NCBI GenBank assembly: GCA_043744255.1
Contig: JAYTVA010000110.1
Location: forward strand, 1-64,000
Direction: 5' to 3'
Source: UKL13-2 sp043744255
GTDB lineage: Bacteria > Pseudomonadota > Gammaproteobacteria > Burkholderiales > Usitatibacteraceae
DNA: 64,000 nt
The notes below the pieces were generated by a model that saw only the letters and a program-made list of their open reading frames with translations, was not told the DNA's origin and made no database searches. Made by a program: the position numbers and the translations under genes. Of the stretch, positions 17,155 through 26,669 are shown one piece after another. How positions within the stretch are numbered: the stretch's first letter is position 1; every line of letters begins with the position of its first letter.

Positions 17155-17248
17155 TCGTGCAAAAAATTCGCCCTGCTTCGATGCGCTGCCCATGCGCAAC
17201 GGCATGAAGTACCCCGTTCTCCCTGCACAAACGTCACCAGCATCAACG

Positions 17249-17264
17249 TGGCACCGAACTTGCA
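17249..17264 (+). promoter_or_regulatory. Sigma-54 (RpoN) promoter for nirB-nirD-nasA
   Basis: TGGCAC-CGAAC-TTGCA is an exact -24/-12 element with correct spacing, 49 bases before the nirB ATG. The predicted start of transcription is near 17275. Together with the divergent narK promoter and the NtrC-like site it implies nitrogen-limitation control of the whole nitrate assimilation block. Confidence 0.85.
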
Positions 17265-17312
17265 GTAGTGAGTTGCACTCTCTTTTTTCACTCTGAATTT
17301 CGGACTTCGCAA

Positions 17313-19748
17313 ATGCAAAAATCTAAACTTGTGATGGTGGGCAACGGCATGGCAGGCGTGCGCACGCTTGAGGAACTCATCAAGCTCACCCCTAACCTTT
17401 ACGACATCACCGTATTCGGTGCCGAGCCGCATCCGAACTACAACCGAATTCTGCTGTCACCCGTGTTGGCTGGCGAACAGACGATTCAAGACATCATCCT
17501 CAACGATTTTCAGTGGTACGAGGACAACAAGATTCGTCTGTATACCGACAAAACAGTCGTCAAGATTGATCGTAACCGTCGCGTGGTGGAAGCGAGCGAT
17601 GGCACCAGCTGTCAATATGATCGCCTGCTGCTCGCCACGGGCAGCAATCCCTTCATGCTGCCTGTGCCCGGTGCAACACTTGATGGGGTGTTGTCGTATC
17701 GTGATATTCACGACACGCAAAAAATGATCGACGCGGCGACGGTACATAAACAGGCGGTCGTGATCGGTGGTGGCTTGCTGGGTCTTGAGGCCGCAAATGG
17801 ATTGGCGCTACGCGGCATGAATGTGACCGTCGTGCATCTTGGCACATGGCTGATGGAACGTCAGCTCGATGAAACCGCCTCGCGCATGCTGCAACAATCG
17901 CTCGAAACCAAGGGGCTCAAATTTAAGCTTGCCGCCATCACCGAGGCACTGGTCGATGATGGTACCGGTCGTGTGAGCGCGGTGAAGCTCAAAGACGGCA
18001 CCAAGATCAACGCGCAGTTGGTGGTGATGGCCGTTGGCATCCGCCCCAACACGACGCTGGCTGAGAGCGCTGGGCTACATTGCAATCGCGGTATTGTCGT
18101 CAGTGACACCATGCAAACCTACGACCCGCGCATCTACGCCGTCGGCGAATGCGTGAGTCATCGCGGCATTGCGTATGGCCTCGTCGCACCTTTATTCGAA
18201 CAAGGCAAGGTCGCCGCCAATCATCTCGCGCAATTTGGCATTGGCCGCTACGAAGGCTCGGTCACGTCCACCAAACTAAAAGTCACCGGTGTTGATTTAT
18301 TCAGTGCGGGTAACTTCATGGGCGACGCCACTTGCGAAGAGATTGTGCTCTCTGACCCCGCTGCGGGAGTCTACAAAAAACTGGTACTCAAAGACGATAA
18401 ATTGATCGGCAGTGTGATGTACGGCGACACCGCTGATGGCACGTGGTATTTCAAGCTGTTGCGCGATGGCACCAACATCGGCGCGATGCGCGACCGGCTG
18501 ATGTTCGGCGAAACCAATCTCGGCGACACGGGGCACCAAGGGCAAAACAAAGCGGCCGCGATGACCATGGAAGCCGAGGTCTGCGGCTGCAACGGCGTGT
18601 GCAAGGGCACCATCGTCAAGGCGATCAAGGACAAAGGTTTGTTCACGCTCGAAGAAGTGCGTAAACATACCAAGGCCAGTAGTTCGTGCGGTAGCTGCAC
18701 CGGATTGGTCGAACAAATTTTGATGTTCACCGCTGGCGGCGATTACTCGGCCACACCGAAATTAAAACCCATGTGCGGCTGCACCGATCACAACCATCAA
18801 GCCACCCGCGATACGATTAAGACCCAACATTTACTCACCATTCCGGCGGCGATGAAATTCATGGAATGGCGCACGCCTAATGGCTGCGCATCGTGCCGAC
18901 CAGCGCTGAACTACTACCTGCTCTCGACGTGGCCGAAGGAAGCGGTGGATGATCCGCAATCACGTTATATCAACGAACGCAGCCACGCCAACATTCAAAA
19001 AGACGGCACGTACTCAGTGATTCCGCGCATGTGGGCAGGCGAGACCAATGCGAGCGAATTGCGCCGCATCGCCGATGTGGTTGATAAATACGCGATCCCC
19101 ACCGTGAAGGTGACTGGTGGTCAGCGTATCGATTTGCTGGGCGTGAAAAAAGAAGATTTGGTCGGCGTGTGGAAAGACTTGGATATGCCAAGTGGTCATG
19201 CGTATGCCAAGGGTTTGCGCACCGTCAAGACCTGCGTAGGCAGCGAGTGGTGCCGCTTCGGCACACAGGACTCCACGCAGATGGGCAAAGACTTAGAGCG
19301 CGCGCTGTGGCGCATGTCTGCGCCCCACAAAGTGAAGCTGGCGGTGTCCGGTTGCCCACGCAACTGTGCTGAGTCCGGTATCAAGGATGTGGGTGTGATC
19401 GGCGTGGACAGCGGCTGGGAAATTTATATCGCAGGCAACGGCGGCATCAAAACCGAGGTGGCAGAATTTTTTGTGAAGCTGAAAACGCCGGAAGAAGTGT
19501 TGGAATATTCTTGCGCGTTCTTACAGCTTTATCGCGAGGAAGGCTGGTATTTGGAACGCACGGTGCATTACGTGCATCGGGTGGGAATGGATTACGTCAA
19601 AGCAAGAATTCTCAACGATGCGCCTAACCGCAAAGCGTTACACGAACGGCTCTTGTTCAGCCTCGACGGTGAACCCGATCCGTGGCACGAGCAGGTCAAA
19701 GCGCAAGTTGATACGCGACAATTTATTCCCATTGCGGCGGTGGCGTAA
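17313..19748 (+). CDS. nirB: Nitrite reductase [NAD(P)H] large subunit NirB
   Basis: 811 residues from ATG at 17313. It reduces nitrite to ammonium in the cytoplasm with NAD(P)H. Domain order: FAD/NAD(P)-binding oxidoreductase (residues 1-400; MVGNGMAGVRTLEEL at the start, second nucleotide motif VVIGGGLLGLEAANGLALRG); a BFD-like [2Fe-2S] domain (CGCNGVCKG near 423, then SSCGSCTGLVEQ); ferredoxin-like half-domains; and a sirohaem/[4Fe-4S] domain with Cys ligands in TCVGSEWCRFG (about 640-646) and SGCPRNCAE (about 680). The length is close to that of enterobacterial NirB. nirD follows immediately. Expression is probably from the sigma-54 promoter at 17249-17264. Confidence 0.97.
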   Translation: MQKSKLVMVGNGMAGVRTLEELIKLTPNLYDITVFGAEPHPNYNRILLSPVLAGEQTIQDIILNDFQWYEDNKIRLYTDKTVVKIDRNRRVVEASDGTSCQYDRLLLATGSNPFMLPVPGATLDGVLSYRDIHDTQKMIDAATVHKQAVVIGGGLLGLEAANGLALRGMNVTVVHLGTWLMERQLDETASRMLQQSLETKGLKFKLAAITEALVDDGTGRVSAVKLKDGTKINAQLVVMAVGIRPNTTLAESAGLHCNRGIVVSDTMQTYDPRIYAVGECVSHRGIAYGLVAPLFEQGKVAANHLAQFGIGRYEGSVTSTKLKVTGVDLFSAGNFMGDATCEEIVLSDPAAGVYKKLVLKDDKLIGSVMYGDTADGTWYFKLLRDGTNIGAMRDRLMFGETNLGDTGHQGQNKAAAMTMEAEVCGCNGVCKGTIVKAIKDKGLFTLEEVRKHTKASSSCGSCTGLVEQILMFTAGGDYSATPKLKPMCGCTDHNHQATRDTIKTQHLLTIPAAMKFMEWRTPNGCASCRPALNYYLLSTWPKEAVDDPQSRYINERSHANIQKDGTYSVIPRMWAGETNASELRRIADVVDKYAIPTVKVTGGQRIDLLGVKKEDLVGVWKDLDMPSGHAYAKGLRTVKTCVGSEWCRFGTQDSTQMGKDLERALWRMSAPHKVKLAVSGCPRNCAESGIKDVGVIGVDSGWEIYIAGNGGIKTEVAEFFVKLKTPEEVLEYSCAFLQLYREEGWYLERTVHYVHRVGMDYVKARILNDAPNRKALHERLLFSLDGEPDPWHEQVKAQVDTRQFIPIAAVA

Positions 19749-20096
19749 ATGAAGAAGCTCATTTGCCAACTGCAAGATATTCCCACCCTCGGCGCACGAC
19801 GCGTGTCGCGCACCACCGGCGGCGAGATCGCCATTTTCCGCACCAGCGATGATCGCGTATTCGCGTTGCTCGATAGTTGCCCGCACAAAGGCGGCCCGCT
19901 CTCGCAAGGCATCGTTTACGGTGATCGCGTGGCCTGCCCGCTACACAACTGGAGCATCGGTTTGGATGACGGCTGTGCGGCAGCACCTGATGTGGGCTGT
20001 GCAGAACGATATGCGGTTGAGCTACGCGGCGATCAGGTGTGGTTGGACACATCAGCGCCCGTCGCTGGCAAGGTCATCGCAATCGTCGCGGCCTGA
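19749..20096 (+). CDS. nirD: Nitrite reductase small subunit NirD, Rieske type
   Basis: 115 residues. It starts directly after the nirB stop codon, and its stop overlaps the nasA start (TGATG). It folds as a Rieske domain and retains the [2Fe-2S] ligands: C-P-H (DSCPHKGGPLSQG) and C-P-L-H (VACPLHNWSIGLDDG). E. coli NirD lacks these ligands, so this protein probably carries a cluster and may take a direct part in electron transfer to NirB. Proteins of this form are common in bacteria with assimilatory nitrite reductase. Confidence 0.94.
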   Translation: MKKLICQLQDIPTLGARRVSRTTGGEIAIFRTSDDRVFALLDSCPHKGGPLSQGIVYGDRVACPLHNWSIGLDDGCAAAPDVGCAERYAVELRGDQVWLDTSAPVAGKVIAIVAA

Positions 20097-22900
20097 TGGA
20101 CATCATTCCGATGGTCGAAACCCGCTCCACCTGTCCCTACTGCGGGGTCGGCTGCGGGGTCGTGATCCAAGCGCAGGGCGACCAGGTGATCGGTGTGCGT
20201 GGTGACACTGAACATCCCGCGAATTTCGGCAAGCTGTGCAGCAAAGGTAGCACCTTGCATCTCACCATGCGCCCAGAAGTGCAGGCGCTGCGGGCGTCTC
20301 AGCCGATGATGCGCGTTGATAAATCATCGCCACGCGAAGCGGCAAGTTGGGATCACACGCTCGACACCTTGGCTGAGCGCTTCGCGGACACCATCGTCAC
20401 GCACGGTCCCGATAGTGTTGGCTTCTATCTTTCTGGACAATTGCTCACCGAAGATTATTACGTCTTCAACAAACTCGCCAAGGGATTGATCGGCACCAAT
20501 AACGTCGATACCAACTCGCGCCTGTGCATGAGCAGCGCGGTCGCAGGCTATAAGCTCACGCTCGGCGCCGACGCACCGCCGTGCAGCTACGAAGATATTG
20601 ACCACGCTGATTGTATGTTCATTGTTGGCAGCAACATGGCGTTTGCCCATCCGATTTTGTATCGTCGTTTGGAAGCCGCACGCTTGCAACGGCCGGACAT
20701 CAAAGTGATCGTAATTGATCCGCGCAAGACTGACACCGCCCGGGAAGCCTCGCTACACCTAGCGATCCAGCCAGGCACCGATGTTGCGCTGTTCAACGGC
20801 ATGCTGCACTTGATGTTGTGGGACGGCTTGGTTAATCACAAGTTTATTGACGCACATACTGATGGCTTTGCCGCAATGAGGGATACCGTGCGCGATTACA
20901 CGCCGCAAATGGTGGCCAGTACTTGCGGCATTCGCGAAGCTGATCTCATCGAGGCCGCACGCGTATTTGCACAGAGTGCCGCGACCCTCTCGCTGTATTG
21001 CCAAGGCCTAAACCAATCTACCTCGGGCACGCATAAGAATGCAGCGCTCATCAATCTGCATCTGGCGACGGGTCACATTGGCCGCGTTGGTGCGGGTCCG
21101 TTTAGCTTGACTGGTCAGCCCAATGCGATGGGTGGTCGTGAAGTTGGTGGGCTGGCCAATCTGTTGTCTGCGCATCGCGATATGAACAACGTCGCGCACC
21201 GCGAGGAAGTGGCGCAGCTTTGGGGCATCAAGAGCGTGCCAGCGGTCGCGGGCAAGACCGCAGTAGATATGTTTTCAGCAGCGGCTGAGGGGAAAATCAA
21301 GGCCCTGTGGATCGCCTGCACCAACCCCGCGCAGTCGTTGCCGAATCAAACTGCAGTACATGCCGCGCTGGCCAATACGCCGCTGGTGGTGGTGCAGGAA
21401 GCCTATGCGAATACCGAAACCGTGCACTATGCGGACGTACTGCTACCCGCCAGCGCATGGGCAGAAAAAGACGGCACGGTGACCAATAGCGAACGTCGCA
21501 TTAGCCGTGTCAATGCAGCGGTGCCAGCAATAGGCAGCGCGCGCCACGATTGGCAGATCGCCACCGATTTTGCGCAACGACTGGAACGTGCGCTGACCTC
21601 GCGCGGCTACACACACGGTGTGCGCGCCGATGGCAACACGCTGTTTCCGTATCTCACCACTGAAGACGTTTGGAACGAACATCGTGAAAGCACGCGTGGC
21701 CGCGATTGCGACATCACCGGGTTAAGCTACCCTGCACTTGAATCGGCACCGCAGCAATGGCCGTTCGCCGCGCATGCACACACCGGTGCAGTGCGTCTCT
21801 ATACGGACGGAGTATTTGCCACCGTCAATGGTCGCGCGCAATTTGCCAATGTGAAGTACGCTCCCGTTGCCGAACCGGTCGATGCACGCTACCCGTTCCG
21901 ACTGAACACGGGACGGCTACGCGATCAGTGGCACGGTATGAGTCGCACCGGCACCGTCGGCCAACTCTACGGACACGTACCGGAACCCGCGTTGCAGTTG
22001 AACCCCGCCGATATGGGACGCCGCAACTTCAAGGACGGCGATTTGCTTGCCGTTGAATCACGCCGTGGCAAGATCATCGTGCACGTGGCGGCGAGTGATG
22101 AGGTCGCAGCAGGCCAAGCGTATTTGCCGATGCACTGGGGACAACGATTTTTGGGCGGCCGCGATTCGCACGGCATCAACACGCTCACGCAGCCTGCGTA
22201 CTGTCCAATCAGCAAACAGCCAGAGTTGAAGCACACCGCTATTCGCGTGACCCAGGCAGCGCTGCCGTGGCGCTTGACCGCGATTGGGCTCGCCAATGCG
22301 CGTGGTGCCGCTGCGTTGCTGGATCGCCTACAGCCGTTTATGCGCGCGTTACCCTTTGCCAGCGCGGTGATTGTGGGTCGTCATGACCAAGCGAGTGGTG
22401 AGGGCGTGTTGATGCGGCTCGCTGCCGAGGCGGCACCAGATACCGCGTGGCTCGCCGCACTCGATCAACACTTCGGCCTCGATGCAACCGACACGATTTG
22501 CTACGACGATGCGCGCAAACAAGTCGGCCGCCGCATTCTGGTGCGCAGCGGAAGACTAGCAGCGGTGAGGCTCTCCGGCGAGTTGTTGAGTCTGGCGGCC
22601 GAACCGTGGCTCAAAGACTGGCTCACGCGCGCTGAAAGTGTGGAGGTGATTCGTAAACTGTTGCTGATGCCATCGGCTGATGCGCCGGCAGGCTATGTAG
22701 CGCGCGGCAGAACAGTGTGTAGCTGCTGGAATGTGACGAGCGACGCGATTGATACGTTCCTCAAAAACGCCAATGGCGGCGCGGCTTCTCAGCTCATCGC
22801 ATTGCAGGCTGCACTCAAATGCGGTACCAATTGCGGTAGCTGTGTGCCCGAGCTCAAACAACGCATTACGGCGCAAGTAAACACCAAGATCGTGGCTTGA
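20096..22900 (+). CDS. nasA: Assimilatory nitrate reductase catalytic subunit (molybdopterin enzyme with C-terminal [2Fe-2S] domain)
   Basis: 934 residues from ATG at 20096 (a second ATG five codons on is possible). It reduces nitrate to nitrite. The N-terminal [4Fe-4S] ligands are Cys13, 16, 20 and 48 (CPYCGVGC, LCSKG). The bis-MGD molybdenum domain has TNSRLCMSSAVAGY, holding the cysteine expected as Mo ligand, GQPNAMGGREVGGLANLL and NTGRLRDQWHGMSRTG. The C-terminal BFD-like domain (VCSCWNVTS near 874; CGTNCGSC near 908) probably holds a further [2Fe-2S] cluster. No separate diaphorase subunit (NasB/NasC) is encoded nearby, so the electron donor is likely a general ferredoxin, flavodoxin or NAD(P)H partner elsewhere. 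Confidence 0.96.
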   Translation: MDIIPMVETRSTCPYCGVGCGVVIQAQGDQVIGVRGDTEHPANFGKLCSKGSTLHLTMRPEVQALRASQPMMRVDKSSPREAASWDHTLDTLAERFADTIVTHGPDSVGFYLSGQLLTEDYYVFNKLAKGLIGTNNVDTNSRLCMSSAVAGYKLTLGADAPPCSYEDIDHADCMFIVGSNMAFAHPILYRRLEAARLQRPDIKVIVIDPRKTDTAREASLHLAIQPGTDVALFNGMLHLMLWDGLVNHKFIDAHTDGFAAMRDTVRDYTPQMVASTCGIREADLIEAARVFAQSAATLSLYCQGLNQSTSGTHKNAALINLHLATGHIGRVGAGPFSLTGQPNAMGGREVGGLANLLSAHRDMNNVAHREEVAQLWGIKSVPAVAGKTAVDMFSAAAEGKIKALWIACTNPAQSLPNQTAVHAALANTPLVVVQEAYANTETVHYADVLLPASAWAEKDGTVTNSERRISRVNAAVPAIGSARHDWQIATDFAQRLERALTSRGYTHGVRADGNTLFPYLTTEDVWNEHRESTRGRDCDITGLSYPALESAPQQWPFAAHAHTGAVRLYTDGVFATVNGRAQFANVKYAPVAEPVDARYPFRLNTGRLRDQWHGMSRTGTVGQLYGHVPEPALQLNPADMGRRNFKDGDLLAVESRRGKIIVHVAASDEVAAGQAYLPMHWGQRFLGGRDSHGINTLTQPAYCPISKQPELKHTAIRVTQAALPWRLTAIGLANARGAAALLDRLQPFMRALPFASAVIVGRHDQASGEGVLMRLAAEAAPDTAWLAALDQHFGLDATDTICYDDARKQVGRRILVRSGRLAAVRLSGELLSLAAEPWLKDWLTRAESVEVIRKLLLMPSADAPAGYVARGRTVCSCWNVTSDAIDTFLKNANGGAASQLIALQAALKCGTNCGSCVPELKQRITAQVNTKIVA

Positions 22901-22940
22901 CGCGGCCATGGGACTGACGTCCCATGCTACCCTTGGCGGC

Positions 22941-23900
22941 ATGTTTGACGTCACGCAAATCATCAAAGAAATTGGTCGCGGCAAGGAAGGCGCACGCGAC
23001 CTTTCGCGCGCTACCGCTTGCGGCCTCATGCAACAGATGCTCGCTGGCGGCATTGAGCCGTTGCCACTGGGCGCGGTGTTGATGGCTTACCGCATCAAGG
23101 GCGAAACGCCGCAGGAACTCGCCGGATTTTTGGATGCCATTCACGCCAGCCTGCCGGTGATGGCGGCACCGCAGAGCGACTACGCGACGGTGGTGATACC
23201 CAGCTACAACGGTGCGCGCAAAGCGGCTAACTTGGTTCCCTTGCTCGCGCATCTGCTCGCCCGCGCTGGTGTACCCACGCTAGTACATGGCGTATCGCGT
23301 GATGCCAAACGCGTCACCACCATGCAGATTTTTCAGGCGATGGGCGAATCTATTTGCGTGACCGCACTGGCAGCGAGTGACGCACTGGCGAACCAGCAAT
23401 TGGCGGTGCTACCGATTGCGTCGCTGTCACCGGCGTTCTCCGCGCTACTGGAAAAAAGATGGGTGATGGGCGTGCGCAACTCGACCCATTCGCTGGCCAA
23501 GATGCTGCAACCGATTCAGGGTCCGGCGTTGCGGCTAGTGAGTGTCACACATCCAGAATACATGACAGCCATGCGTACCTACTTCACGCAATTCGGTGGA
23601 CATGCGTTGTTAATGCGCGGCACCGAGGGCGAAACCGTCGCCAACACGGTGCGCCTGCAAACCATCGAATCATTTGCTGGTGGCAAAACTGAGGTCGCAT
23701 TCGCAGGTGAAACGCAGGCCGATGCGACGCTAGATGAAATGCCCGCTGCGATCGACGCGGCGACGACGGCAGCTTGGACTCATGCGGTACTGACGGGCCG
23801 ATTGCCGGTACCGGCGAACATTTATAAGCAAGTGAGGGTCATCGTCGCAGCGGCGCAGCGCGCGGCCGCCACACCGCCGCCCCACTCCAGTGATTGCTGA
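22941..23900 (+). CDS. ybiB: YbiB-family DNA-binding protein (anthranilate phosphoribosyltransferase fold)
   Basis: 319 residues from ATG at 22941; an ATG at 22908 in the same frame is possible but lacks a better ribosome-binding site. YbiB proteins have the TrpD/nucleoside-phosphorylase fold but bind nucleic acids non-specifically instead of acting as transferases. Family features visible here: LMAYRIKGETPQELAGFLDA, PSYNGARKAANLVPLLAHLL (where true TrpD has a glycine loop), VHGVSRDAKRVTT, and the GVRNSTHSLAKMLQP region. It follows nasA by about 40 bp and probably belongs to the same transcript. Its role in nitrate metabolism, if any, is unknown. A functional TrpD is unlikely given the altered loop. 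Confidence 0.88.
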   Translation: MFDVTQIIKEIGRGKEGARDLSRATACGLMQQMLAGGIEPLPLGAVLMAYRIKGETPQELAGFLDAIHASLPVMAAPQSDYATVVIPSYNGARKAANLVPLLAHLLARAGVPTLVHGVSRDAKRVTTMQIFQAMGESICVTALAASDALANQQLAVLPIASLSPAFSALLEKRWVMGVRNSTHSLAKMLQPIQGPALRLVSVTHPEYMTAMRTYFTQFGGHALLMRGTEGETVANTVRLQTIESFAGGKTEVAFAGETQADATLDEMPAAIDAATTAAWTHAVLTGRLPVPANIYKQVRVIVAAAQRAAATPPPHSSDC

Positions 23901-23991
23901 TTTTGGTGCACTGGATTCCTTAAGACGCCCGTGGATACTGGTGTTTGCCGCATCTATCGTTTTGCTGACGCAGCGATCACCGTAGCGCACG

Positions 23992-26634
23992 TCACGCCGC
24001 CAACAAATTTTCCTTGTCGCTGGCGTCAGCGGATGCCACGAGTGAAGTCATCGCACGTTCGAACAAACCGGTATTTTCGATGAAGCGTGCGCGCTCGTTT
24101 TTTAGCAACCAGCGGAATAGCTTGGCGCTCACGACAGCCGGTGTGCGTCGACCATCCATGGTCAAGACGAAATTGGTGGCACTGGTGCTGGCCCAAGTCA
24201 GCGTCGCGAGGCTCGGTTTTCCGTATAGATTCACTTCCACGGCAACGCCGCTATGCAAGCGACGAATGACCTCCGCGTCTTCAGCTTCGGTCGTGGCACC
24301 TTGATCGGCAACCGAATCGGCGGTGCTCGCAGCGGTCGTAGTTTGCAGGGAAGTTGATACGCTTGCGCCGTCCGCTGCTGACGCCGCGAACTCTTTTTCA
24401 AACTCGTCGCCGATCACCTCGACGTTGACTTTCATTTCACGAATCGCTTCGTTCATCAACGCGGTATCAATATGACCCGTGTCCTCAACTTTCACGGTCG
24501 CCGCTTTCGCCGCGAATTCTGCCGCATCGAGAAAGGAACGGAAACGATCATGCACGAAGCTCAGTGGCGGCACCACACCCCCAACGTTGACCGCGCGCAA
24601 CGCAAAGGTGTGGCTATCGACGAGCCAACTGAGCAATTCTTCTTTTTGCTCATTGCTCCAGTCGATGAGAGTCAGCCCACTGCGCAGCGTTCTAAGAATG
24701 CGTGGCAGCATGCCGATCAATTGCTTACGATTGGGCTCGGTGACTTTCGGCGCGATGCTCCAGACCAGATCGGGCACCAGCGCGCGCAGCGCTTGTGCAT
24801 CCTCCTGCGCAATGCCAGTGCCATCATCGCGACCAGCGCGCTCCACGACACGCGCCCAAGTGTGCACCAGAAAATCATGCAGCTTGGTTTCTACCTTGAG
24901 CGAGGACAGCCCTTCGGCAATCATCGAGGTGATGCGCGCGAATTGCAACGTGCGGCTCTCAACGCTTTCCATGGCCTTGACCGCAAGCTCAACGTCGGCT
25001 GCCGAAGCGCGTAGCTCGCGTGCGACAAACTGGTCGAATTCGTCGAGCACATCCGCGACCACATTGATGTCAGCACCGGTGTCTTCAAGCAATTTTTGGA
25101 CGATGCGACGAATCTCTGCGGTCAGCCGCACGCCGCTGGGATCAACTTGTCTGAGGCTCAGCGAAATCGAGCCGATACGATTGACCAGCATCCTCGCGGG
25201 ATGGCTTTTGTGGTTGAAAAAGGTTGGGTCGCGGAGCGCTATCTTGAGCACCAAAAACTGCAAACGACCAAGCTGGGCGCGGACTTCGGCAGGTACATCG
25301 TTGTCGCGCAGGATGAATTCAAACAACATCGCGACGATGTCGATGGTCATCTGCTCGTGCGCTTTGTCGGTCAGACCGCCTAGCTCGGGACGCTTTTCAA
25401 GAATCAGATTGCGGATCGCGCCCGTGCTGTCGTACATCGCTTCGACGGTCGGCGTGTGGTCGCGCACCATGACTTGTAGCGAGCGACCGAGCGAGACGAC
25501 GTGGGGTACCGTCGGGTCAAAATCGACCTCTGGCTCCGGCTCCACTTCGGACGGCGCATAGCCCCCCGGTAACTCGACACTGGCAATGCCCGAACTGAAC
25601 ACGCGCCGCAGCACACCACCGACCGCGTCGCCACTTTGCAACCAAGTGCTGTGGGGTGCGCCCGCTGCGCCAGCGTTTCCGGCTTCTCCGCCACCGGTCG
25701 GGTCGAACTGTCCTTGCATTGGCGCATCGTGCCCCGATTGCGCGACCGGCCCAGGAGCGCCACCGGGACTGCGTACCCAGCTAATCAAGCGATCAATCCG
25801 GCGCTGAGACCGAACTTGCGGTGAAACGATTTGCATCCCTTGCGACTGCGAGAGGCCCGCTTGCGAGACTTGGCCATGCGCGCCGGTGGCGCGGACGCGC
25901 GCTGCAGCTTCTTCCGCCGCTTTTTCTGCCGCAGCCATATCGCTATTGGGGCCCTTGCCCATTTCGCTTGCGGCGCCAAATCCCTGCACCTTGCGAATCT
26001 TCAACGGCAGCTGTGCCGCAATGCCGTGCTCGGATAGCAGCTTATTGAGCGCCGCGTAAATGCCGTCGATACGCTTGATCAGCACCTCGCACAGCTGGTC
26101 GATCAAGACCATGTCGAGATCATTGGCGAGGTCAAGTGAATCAACCGCGTTGACGATACTGCGGGTCAGCAAGTACGGCCGAAACGGATTCTCGCGCTCC
26201 TTGATGGTCTCCTGCCCGAACAAGAGCGCAATCCGGATATTCAAATCACGCAACTGCTCGTCAGCCTCGTCGCGAAATAGCTGTGTGATGTTGTCGATGC
26301 GCAAGTCGACTTCGAACGCGGTCTGATCGAGCAATGAGAGCGCACTGGTCGTGGTGCCTTTCATTCCCCCTTCTTTGAACGTGCTGTAAGCAGTCTGAAA
26401 ACTGCGGGTGACGAGTTGTTCGAGATTTTTGGTCGCGAGCTTTTTGAACTCATCCCCACGCGTCGTGAGCACGGTGCGCACATCAAAAAAGCGGCGTTCT
26501 TCTACGCCCGATTGCGCCTTCTCTGCTTTGTGGAACAAGGCGGGCACACTGCGTTCCACCACCAGAGGCAAAGACTCGGTGAACGAACGCAGAAACTGAT
26601 CCCTCGTGGCGGCCAGCAGATCGTTACGATCCAT
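23992..26634 (-). CDS. DUF1631-family protein
   Basis: 880 residues. Large, mostly helical, no signal peptide and no membrane segment. The N-terminus (RDQFLRSFTESLPLVVERSV; ENPFRPYLLTRSIVNAVD) and C-terminus (HSGVAVEVNLYGKPSLATLTWAS; GRRTPAVVSAKLFRWL) match the DUF1631 family, which is common in Burkholderiales and Xanthomonadales. The C-terminal part resembles a PilZ-like beta region, so nucleotide sensing is possible, but this is inference. A low-complexity Gly/Ala/Pro linker lies around residues 235-340. A very stable hairpin sits just before the ribosome-binding site. Function unknown. Confidence 0.88.
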   Translation of the reverse strand: MDRNDLLAATRDQFLRSFTESLPLVVERSVPALFHKAEKAQSGVEERRFFDVRTVLTTRGDEFKKLATKNLEQLVTRSFQTAYSTFKEGGMKGTTTSALSLLDQTAFEVDLRIDNITQLFRDEADEQLRDLNIRIALLFGQETIKERENPFRPYLLTRSIVNAVDSLDLANDLDMVLIDQLCEVLIKRIDGIYAALNKLLSEHGIAAQLPLKIRKVQGFGAASEMGKGPNSDMAAAEKAAEEAAARVRATGAHGQVSQAGLSQSQGMQIVSPQVRSQRRIDRLISWVRSPGGAPGPVAQSGHDAPMQGQFDPTGGGEAGNAGAAGAPHSTWLQSGDAVGGVLRRVFSSGIASVELPGGYAPSEVEPEPEVDFDPTVPHVVSLGRSLQVMVRDHTPTVEAMYDSTGAIRNLILEKRPELGGLTDKAHEQMTIDIVAMLFEFILRDNDVPAEVRAQLGRLQFLVLKIALRDPTFFNHKSHPARMLVNRIGSISLSLRQVDPSGVRLTAEIRRIVQKLLEDTGADINVVADVLDEFDQFVARELRASAADVELAVKAMESVESRTLQFARITSMIAEGLSSLKVETKLHDFLVHTWARVVERAGRDDGTGIAQEDAQALRALVPDLVWSIAPKVTEPNRKQLIGMLPRILRTLRSGLTLIDWSNEQKEELLSWLVDSHTFALRAVNVGGVVPPLSFVHDRFRSFLDAAEFAAKAATVKVEDTGHIDTALMNEAIREMKVNVEVIGDEFEKEFAASAADGASVSTSLQTTTAASTADSVADQGATTEAEDAEVIRRLHSGVAVEVNLYGKPSLATLTWASTSATNFVLTMDGRRTPAVVSAKLFRWLLKNERARFIENTGLFERAMTSLVASADASDKENLLAA

Positions 26635-26649
26635 GTTTTTCCTTGGCTG

Positions 26650-26669
26650 GCGCGCCGCTGACGGCGCGC
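26650..26669 (-). promoter_or_regulatory. Stable stem-loop in the DUF1631 mRNA leader
   Basis: A perfect 8-bp G/C-only stem (GCGCGCCG / CGGCGCGC) with a 4-base loop ends 16 bases before the ATG of the DUF1631 gene. The probable ribosome-binding site (AAGGAAAA) lies directly after it. A hairpin this strong and this close to the start could affect translation or block upstream read-through. Confidence 0.5.

Noticed and set aside
24479..25561. Long open frame (360 codons) antisense to the DUF1631 gene
   Set aside because: Ser/Arg-rich composition typical of an antisense shadow; the DUF1631 frame is a recognised family.
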